The notes below the pieces were generated by a model that saw only the letters and a list, made by a program, of their open reading frames with translations, did not search any database and was not told the DNA's origin. Positions 58,926-64,000 of a stretch of 64,000 nt of DNA are shown here, piece by piece; positions within the stretch are counted from its first letter, which is position 1, and each line of letters starts with the position of its first letter. The position numbers were made by a program, and so were the translations under genes. The stretch lies in assembly GCA_052384575.1 (NCBI GenBank), contig JBQSUQ010000007.1, one strand, 5' to 3'. Origin of the DNA: JBQSUQ01 sp052384575 (GTDB taxonomy: Bacteria; Pseudomonadota; Gammaproteobacteria; Enterobacterales; Pasteurellaceae).

Positions 58926-59549
58926 ATGAACTCTGTATTAAAAACACTTGCAAAATTGACCGCACTTTGTGGTGTGATGTTAGTTGCAGTGCCAATGACA
59001 GCGTCAGCAAATGAAAGTAAATTGACGTATGAACCAACCATTGAAAACGTGCGAGATCCAAATCAGTATTGTGCGAAGTGTCATAATTTGGATACCAATG
59101 CGGATCAAGCAAAAGGCGAATTTCATACTGGTAAGTTCCATGGTACGCACTTAACGAAAACAAATCCAACAACAGGCAAGCCAATTAACTGTGTAACTTG
59201 TCATGGCAATATTAGTGAAGAGCATCGTCGTGGCGTGAAAGATGTGATGCGTTTCCATGGATTATGGGATAAAGAGCAGACCATTAAATTTACGCCAGCA
59301 GAACAAAACCAGGTTTGTTTTTCATGTCACCAACCTGAGAAATTAAAAGAAAAATTCTGGGCACATGATGTTCACTCTATCAAATTACCTTGTGCTGATT
59401 GCCATACCTTGCACCCAGCAAAAGATAAAATGAAAGAAATTAAGCCAAAAGAGCGTGTGAAACTTTGTGTTGATTGCCATAGCGAACAACAAAAACAGAA
59501 AGAAGCACGTGAAAAACAACTTTCTACTGAACAAAAGGATAAAAAATGA
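58926..59549 (+). CDS. nrfB: Pentahaem cytochrome c NrfB
   Basis: NrfB passes electrons from the NrfCD quinol dehydrogenase to NrfA in the periplasm. The ATG at 58926 gives 207 residues with a signal peptide ending TASA (about residue 28). Five haem sites are visible: CAKCH, CVTCH, CFSCH, CADCH and CVDCH. The C-terminus is Lys/Glu-rich. An uptake signal (58959-58967) lies inside the signal-peptide codons and encodes T-A-L. The end overlaps nrfC by four bases. Confidence 0.96.
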   Translation: MNSVLKTLAKLTALCGVMLVAVPMTASANESKLTYEPTIENVRDPNQYCAKCHNLDTNADQAKGEFHTGKFHGTHLTKTNPTTGKPINCVTCHGNISEEHRRGVKDVMRFHGLWDKEQTIKFTPAEQNQVCFSCHQPEKLKEKFWAHDVHSIKLPCADCHTLHPAKDKMKEIKPKERVKLCVDCHSEQQKQKEAREKQLSTEQKDKK

Positions 59550-60229
59550 CCGCTTGCTCACGCCGAAACTTTGTTTCTGGTATGGGAGCGTTAATCCTAA
59601 CGACCGGAACAACAGTTAGTTTAACGGCACAAGGTGAATCCGATAAGCAAGAAAAAACCATTCGCTATGCAATGGTGCATGATGAAACCTCTTGTATCGG
59701 TTGTACCGCTTGTATGGATGCTTGTCGTGAAGTAAACCAAGTGCCAGAAGGTGTTTCTCGTTTGGAAATTATTCGTAGTAAACCTATTGGCGAATTTCCT
59801 GACGTGGAATATGAATTTTTCCGCCAATCTTGTCAACATTGTAGCAACGCCCCTTGTGTTTCGGTTTGTCCTACGGGCGCTTCTTTCATTGATCCGAAAA
59901 CAGGTATTGTGGATGTTGAAAAAGATTTATGTGTTGGCTGTCAATATTGTGTGGCAGTTTGTCCGTATCGTGTCCGTTTTATTCATCCAATTCATAAAAC
60001 AGCGGATAAATGTAATTTCTGTCGTGATACGAACTTAGCAAATGGTAAACAACCTGCTTGTGTTGAGGCTTGCCCAACCAAATCATTAACCTTTGGTGAT
60101 ATGAATGACCCAAGCAGTGCTGTCGCTCGTAAAGTACGTGAGAATCCAGTTTATCGTACAAAAGTTCAATTAGGTACAGAACCGAATTTATATCACGTTC
60201 CATTCGGTAAAGGGGAGCACAGATCATGA
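59546..60229 (+). CDS. nrfC: NrfC, four-cluster iron-sulfur protein
   Basis: NrfC carries electrons from the membrane quinol oxidase NrfD to NrfB on the periplasmic side. The 227 residues start with a twin-arginine signal CSRRNFVSG (Arg6-Arg7). Four ferredoxin-type cysteine groups follow: CIGCTACMDAC, CQHCSNAPCVSVCPTG, CVGCQYCVAVCPYR and CNFC with CVEACPT. It overlaps nrfB and nrfD by four bases on each side. Confidence 0.96.
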   Translation: MTACSRRNFVSGMGALILTTGTTVSLTAQGESDKQEKTIRYAMVHDETSCIGCTACMDACREVNQVPEGVSRLEIIRSKPIGEFPDVEYEFFRQSCQHCSNAPCVSVCPTGASFIDPKTGIVDVEKDLCVGCQYCVAVCPYRVRFIHPIHKTADKCNFCRDTNLANGKQPACVEACPTKSLTFGDMNDPSSAVARKVRENPVYRTKVQLGTEPNLYHVPFGKGEHRS

Positions 60230-61164
60230 ATGAAGTCGCATTTCAAACCCCAAATCTTGTATGGGATGGCACCATTGCGATTTACTTATTTCTCTTAGGT
60301 ATTTCCTCTGGTGCAGTACAATTAGGTATTGCTTACCGCAATCATGTGAAATTCGAAAAACCAAGTGCAAACTGGGTTATTCGAAGTGCGGTGATTTTAG
60401 GGATAGTTCCAACTTTAATTGGTTTAACGTTGCTGATTTTCCATTTAGCTCGTCCTTGGACATTCTGGAAATTGATGTTTAATTATCAATTCAATTCTGT
60501 GATGTCGATGGGGGTAATGTTATTCCAAGTATATATGGCAGTGCTTGTGGTATGGGCCGCTGTTATGTTTAAAGACTGGATAGCAAACTCGCCATTGAAG
60601 TTTGCGGTGAAATGGATTGAATTTGTTGAGCGTTTCTTAAAACCATTAGAGTTCGTATTATTCGTTCTTGCAGCAGTATTAGGGGCTTATACTGGTTTCT
60701 TACTCTCGGCATTAATCAGTTATCCAATGTTGAATAACCCTGTATTACCAGCTTTATTCTTGGCTTCTGGTACATCATCAGGTATCGCAGCTACCTTCCT
60801 AATCATCCTGATTGCAGGTAAATTAGCTGGCGATAGTGAAGAAGTTCATTTTATCCATAAATTTGAAGTACCTATTATGATCACTGAATTAGGTCTATTA
60901 GTTTGCTTCTTTGTGGGACTATACTTTGGTGGTGGTCAAAAATTACTGGCGCTACAAAATGCATTAAGTGGTTTCTGGGGAGCGATTTTCTGGATAGGCG
61001 TATTCTTAATTGGTATTTTAATTCCGTTGGCAGCAAATATGTTTGCTTCTGATAGATTTAAATATAACCGCGGTTTTATTATCTGGGTTTCTATTTTTGA
61101 CTTAATTGGTGTACTTTGCTTGCGTTACTTTATTTTGTACGCAGGTCAATTAACAGTCGCATAA
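60226..61164 (+). CDS. nrfD: NrfD, membrane quinol dehydrogenase subunit
   Basis: NrfD oxidises menaquinol in the cytoplasmic membrane and delivers electrons to NrfC. The 312 residues (E. coli 318) form about eight helices, with LVWDGTIAIYLFLLGISSG at the N-terminus and FLLSALISYPMLNNPVLP near 160, both typical of the NrfD/PsrC family. The start overlaps the nrfC stop. An uptake signal is at 60384-60392. A good terminator follows, closing nrfABCD. Confidence 0.95.
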   Translation: MNEVAFQTPNLVWDGTIAIYLFLLGISSGAVQLGIAYRNHVKFEKPSANWVIRSAVILGIVPTLIGLTLLIFHLARPWTFWKLMFNYQFNSVMSMGVMLFQVYMAVLVVWAAVMFKDWIANSPLKFAVKWIEFVERFLKPLEFVLFVLAAVLGAYTGFLLSALISYPMLNNPVLPALFLASGTSSGIAATFLIILIAGKLAGDSEEVHFIHKFEVPIMITELGLLVCFFVGLYFGGGQKLLALQNALSGFWGAIFWIGVFLIGILIPLAANMFASDRFKYNRGFIIWVSIFDLIGVLCLRYFILYAGQLTVA

Positions 61165-61187
61165 TTTAGTTAAGATATTGTAAAATG

Positions 61188-61211
61188 AGGGCGTTTTATA
61201 ACGCCCTTTTT
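61188..61211 (+). terminator. nrfABCD terminator
   Basis: An 8-bp stem AGGGCGTT/AACGCCCT (61188-61195 with 61200-61207), loop TTAT, five T. Confidence 0.92.
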
Positions 61212-61243
61212 ATTGTATTATTTGTTAAATTTAAAAGCACTTT

Positions 61244-63160
61244 ATGATTCCTGAACTTGGCTTTATTGCGTTACTCTTTGCGTTTTTTAGTTCCTTATTA
61301 TTGGCAATTTTGCCACAGATCGGCATTGCGAAAAACAATGTTAATTTGATCCGCACTTCATGGCAGTTGAGCTATGCGTTGGGAATATTTAGCATTATAT
61401 CAATCAGCTTATTAGCTTATTCTTTTGCAGTTGATGACTTTTCTGTTGATTATGTCGCCGCACATTCTAATTCGCAATTACCGCTTTTCTTTAAGTTAGC
61501 TGCCACTTGGGGCGGGCATGAAGGTTCCATGCTATTTTGGCTGTTTTCAATCAGCATTTGGGTAATGTTATTTGCCTTTTTCAGTCGAAAAATCGATCCT
61601 ATTATTGCCAGCAGAACGCTATCTGTTTTAGGTTTAATTTGTGTTGGTCTTGCCATTTTTATCATTTATTTTTCAAATCCGTTTATCCGTCAATTTCCCA
61701 TTCCACCAGAAGGGCGAGATTTAAACCCAATGTTGCAAGATGTTGGACTCATTTTTCATCCGCCTTTGTTATATCTTGGTTATGTGGGTTTCGCGGTTAA
61801 TTTTGCTTTAACTATTGCAGCCTTATTAAGCGGGCATTTAGATGCAGCTATGGCACGTTGGATGCGACCTTGGATTCTCACGTCTTGGTTATTTTTAACC
61901 CTTGGTATTATGCTGGGCTCTTGGTGGGCATATTATGAATTAGGCTGGGGCGGTTGGTGGTTCTGGGATCCTGTTGAAAATGCATCTTTAATGCCTTGGT
62001 TGTTAAGTCTTGCTTTATTACATAGTTTATCTGTTACAGAACAACGCGGGATTTTCAGCTATTGGACCATTCTATTTTCACTGTTCGCTTTTGCATTTAG
62101 TGTGCTAGGTACTTTCATTGTCCGATCTGGCGTACTGACTTCTGTGCATGCGTTTGCTGTTGATGGCGAACGTGGAACCGTACTATTAGTGCTTTTCTTT
62201 TTGCTTACTGTTAGCTCACTAAGTCTGTTCGCTTTTAAGACTAATTTACAACAAAGTGCGGTGCGTTTTGCCATCGTTTCTAAAGAAAGTGCTATGTTAC
62301 TTGTTAATGTGCTATTAACCATTGCAACGGTCAGTGTGTTCATTGGTACATTCTATCCAATGTTATTTACCAGTTTAGGATGGGGTTCGATTTCTGTTGG
62401 TGCGCCTTATTTTAATAGCATTTTCCTGCCGTTAATTATTGTGTTATTAATTGCCATGGTGGTGGTTTTAGCGACAAGATGGCAACGTTTCCATTTTGCA
62501 CAATTTATTAAACGCGTAATCATGCTATTGCCCGCTGCTGCCATTGCTTATGGATTAATTGCATATACGGTCGCACAAGAAGAAAGCTTAGGCTTCCATT
62601 TTACTGCTTATCTTTTGCTGACTTTAGCGATTTGGTTGTTGTTAGCAACAATTTACACCAACTGGTTAAAACTCAATTTAAAGCAATTCGGTATGATATT
62701 GGCGCATTGTGGTGTGGCGGTGACGGTTATTGGCGCAGTGATGTCGAGCTATTTTGGCTCTGAAATTGGTGTGCGATTAGCACCACAACAAAGCCAGCAT
62801 TTAAGTGGATATGAATTCCGCTACCTTGGCTTTAGCAATGAAATTGGACCAAACTACACCAGTGAAAAAGCGCATTTTGATGTACTAAAAAATGGCAAAA
62901 AAGTGACCGCACTTTTCCCTGAACGCCGCTATTACGACGTGAGAACAATGAATATGTCCGAAGTCGGTATTGAATGGGGATGGTTCGGCGATATTTATAT
63001 TGTGATGGGCGATAAACTCACACATAACAGCGGAATTAATGGCGAATTCACCTTCCGTTTACATTATAAACCTTTCGTACGTTGGTTATGGATTGGTGGT
63101 GTTCTTATGGCATTAGGGGCGCTATTGGCTTGTTTAGGATTAAGGAAGAAATATGAATAA
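61244..63160 (+). CDS. nrfE: CcmF/NrfE-family haem lyase subunit
   Basis: This membrane protein works in covalent haem attachment to c-type cytochromes. The 638 residues have about 15 helices and the tryptophan-rich haem-handling loop GWGGWWFWDPVENASLMPW near 230, plus conserved histidines such as those in FHPPLLYLGY near 172 and LLHSLSVTEQRG near 262. Its place directly after nrfABCD and before dsbE-nrfF suggests a lyase dedicated to the CWTCK site of NrfA. At 638 residues it is nearer in length to CcmF (647) than to E. coli NrfE (552), so a general CcmF role is possible. It overlaps dsbE by eight bases. Confidence 0.88.
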   Translation: MIPELGFIALLFAFFSSLLLAILPQIGIAKNNVNLIRTSWQLSYALGIFSIISISLLAYSFAVDDFSVDYVAAHSNSQLPLFFKLAATWGGHEGSMLFWLFSISIWVMLFAFFSRKIDPIIASRTLSVLGLICVGLAIFIIYFSNPFIRQFPIPPEGRDLNPMLQDVGLIFHPPLLYLGYVGFAVNFALTIAALLSGHLDAAMARWMRPWILTSWLFLTLGIMLGSWWAYYELGWGGWWFWDPVENASLMPWLLSLALLHSLSVTEQRGIFSYWTILFSLFAFAFSVLGTFIVRSGVLTSVHAFAVDGERGTVLLVLFFLLTVSSLSLFAFKTNLQQSAVRFAIVSKESAMLLVNVLLTIATVSVFIGTFYPMLFTSLGWGSISVGAPYFNSIFLPLIIVLLIAMVVVLATRWQRFHFAQFIKRVIMLLPAAAIAYGLIAYTVAQEESLGFHFTAYLLLTLAIWLLLATIYTNWLKLNLKQFGMILAHCGVAVTVIGAVMSSYFGSEIGVRLAPQQSQHLSGYEFRYLGFSNEIGPNYTSEKAHFDVLKNGKKVTALFPERRYYDVRTMNMSEVGIEWGWFGDIYIVMGDKLTHNSGINGEFTFRLHYKPFVRWLWIGGVLMALGALLACLGLRKKYE

Positions 63161-63680
63161 AAAGATTTTCTTTTTCATTCCATTGGTGTTGATTTTGGGC
63201 ATTTGTGCCTTGTTGTTAGTGGGATTACAGCAAGATCCCAAAAAAATTGCGTCTGCATTAATTGACAAACCCGTACCCGAATTTTTCCAAGCAGATTTGC
63301 AAGATAATAATATTATTCGTAATAACAAACAGTTACCAAAAGAACCGCACTTGATCAATGTATGGGGAAGTTGGTGTTATTATTGCAAACAGGAACATCC
63401 TTTGTTACTTGAACTTGCTCAACAAGGTGTAAAAATTGTTGGTTTAAATTATCGCGATAAAAAACAAAATGCGTTGGAATACTTACAACATTCAGGAAAT
63501 CCTTTTGTGTTTAGTATCGATGATAGCCAAGGCAAGCTAGCCATGCAATTAGGCGTTGATGGTGCACCAGAAACCTATATTGTTGATAAATATGGCGTTA
63601 TTCGTTACCGCTATTCTGGCGCATTTGATCGTGAAACCGTACAAAAGATCATTTTGCCTGAGTTAGAAAAATGGAGATAA
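63153..63680 (+). CDS. dsbE: Thiol:disulfide interchange protein, DsbE/CcmG family
   Basis: A membrane-anchored periplasmic thioredoxin-fold protein that reduces apocytochrome or CcmH/NrfF cysteines before haem attachment. The 175 residues have an N-terminal anchor (about 5-24). The active site is Cys75-Tyr-Tyr-Cys78 in WGSWCYYCKQEHP, VGLNYRD follows, and the cis-Pro loop DGAPETYIVD lies near 140. CcmG usually has WCPTC; the Tyr-Tyr pair is a variant. It overlaps nrfE by eight bases and precedes nrfF by seven. Confidence 0.93.
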   Translation: MNKKIFFFIPLVLILGICALLLVGLQQDPKKIASALIDKPVPEFFQADLQDNNIIRNNKQLPKEPHLINVWGSWCYYCKQEHPLLLELAQQGVKIVGLNYRDKKQNALEYLQHSGNPFVFSIDDSQGKLAMQLGVDGAPETYIVDKYGVIRYRYSGAFDRETVQKIILPELEKWR

Positions 63681-63687
63681 CAAGAAA

Positions 63688-64000
63688 ATGAAAAAAGTCA
63701 TCTTGTTATTTTTACTTCTTTTTTCCACTTCTTCTTTTGCGGAAATGGTCGATACTTTCGCATTTAAGAATGTTCAAGATCGCACTCGAGCGGTTGAATT
63801 GGCGAAGTCTTTGCGTTGTCCTCAATGCCAAAACCAAAACCTTGTGGAATCGAATTCGCCGATTGCCTATGATTTGCGTATTGAAGTTTACAATATGGTG
63901 AATGAAGGCAAAACTAATGAGCAAATTGTAGAAGTGATGACCTCTCGTTTTGGACATTTCGTGTTGTATAAGCCGCCATTTCAATGGACCACCGCATTAT
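63688..64000 (+). CDS. nrfF: NrfF/CcmH-family haem lyase subunit, 3' end missing
   Basis: The product reduces or presents the haem-binding cysteines of apocytochromes to the lyase. The frame opens at ATG 63688 and runs off the window at 64000; 104 residues are visible. A signal peptide (MKKVILLFLLLFSTSSFA) is followed by SLRCPQCQNQN (Cys44, Cys47), the LRCxxC signature. The CcmH helical fold follows (IAYDLRIEVYNMVNEGKTNEQIVEVM, then FGHFVLYKPPFQ). It completes nrfE-dsbE-nrfF; nrfG would be expected next. Confidence 0.93.
   Translation, partial: MKKVILLFLLLFSTSSFAEMVDTFAFKNVQDRTRAVELAKSLRCPQCQNQNLVESNSPIAYDLRIEVYNMVNEGKTNEQIVEVMTSRFGHFVLYKPPFQWTTAL

Overview
The window is a stretch of ordinary chromosome from a Pasteurellaceae bacterium, most likely a Haemophilus. 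Three things point there: more than 50 copies of the 9-base DNA uptake signal AAGTGCGGT or its complement (about one per 1.2 kb), low G+C coding sequence, and proteins that read as close relatives of the H. influenzae and E. coli ones. A complete argE/argC-argB-argH cluster favours a prototrophic species such as H. parainfluenzae, because H. influenzae is known to lack argB, argC and argE. No prophage, insertion sequence, integrase or CRISPR array was seen.

Layout. 1-7 kb: LPS Kdo transferase (partial), coaD, alaS, csrA, a phosphohexomutase, galU, then rpsT on the minus strand. 7-10.3 kb: the lipid II flippase murJ and an A+T-rich orphan membrane protein with WG repeats. 10.3-13.2 kb (minus): hinT-ycfL-nagZ-rlmC. 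13.4-16.8 kb: anaerobic formate genes focA-pflB. 16.9-22.3 kb: ribF and the arginine cluster. 22.4-29.2 kb: plsC-ftsP, prmA, dusB-fis, groES-groEL. 29.2-36.7 kb: argF (minus), a family 8 glycosyltransferase, a SpecificRecomb-type membrane protein, a MarC-type membrane protein, gdhA and yafJ. 36.7-37.3 kb: a long non-coding gap with several DnaA boxes. 37.3-45.4 kb: rppH, a TSUP transporter, lgt, thyA, tadA, ileS, lspA, ispH. 45.4-49 kb (minus): rpsF-priB-rpsR-rplI, and a separate operon of mltF, a PliG-like lysozyme inhibitor and a 50-residue basic protein. 49.1-57 kb: tRNA-Ile2, rsfS, rlmH, mrdA, rodA, rlpA, dacA, ybeD, lipB, lipA. 57.3-64 kb: nrfABCD (periplasmic nitrite reduction to ammonia) and its haem-attachment genes nrfE-dsbE-nrfF, the last cut by the window end.

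How the genes fit together. Several blocks serve the envelope (waaA, galU, murJ, nagZ, plsC, ftsP, lgt, lspA, mltF, mrdA, rodA, rlpA, dacA). Others serve anaerobic life (focA-pflB, nrf) and RNA or ribosome maturation (csrA, rlmC, prmA, dusB, tadA, rsfS, rlmH, rppH, ribosomal proteins). Many transcription units end in hairpins built from two opposed uptake signals. Regulatory signals readable by eye include a CsrA-type leader before csrA, a two-box ArgR-like operator between argE and argC, a sigma-32 promoter before groES, a perfect NarP 7-2-7 site before nrfA, and an S6:S18-type leader before rpsF.

The least explained items are the PliG-like/small-protein pair behind mltF, the DnaA-box gap, a long bulged stem ahead of gdhA and the WG-repeat protein. 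All family calls come from reading the translated sequence. No database search was run.
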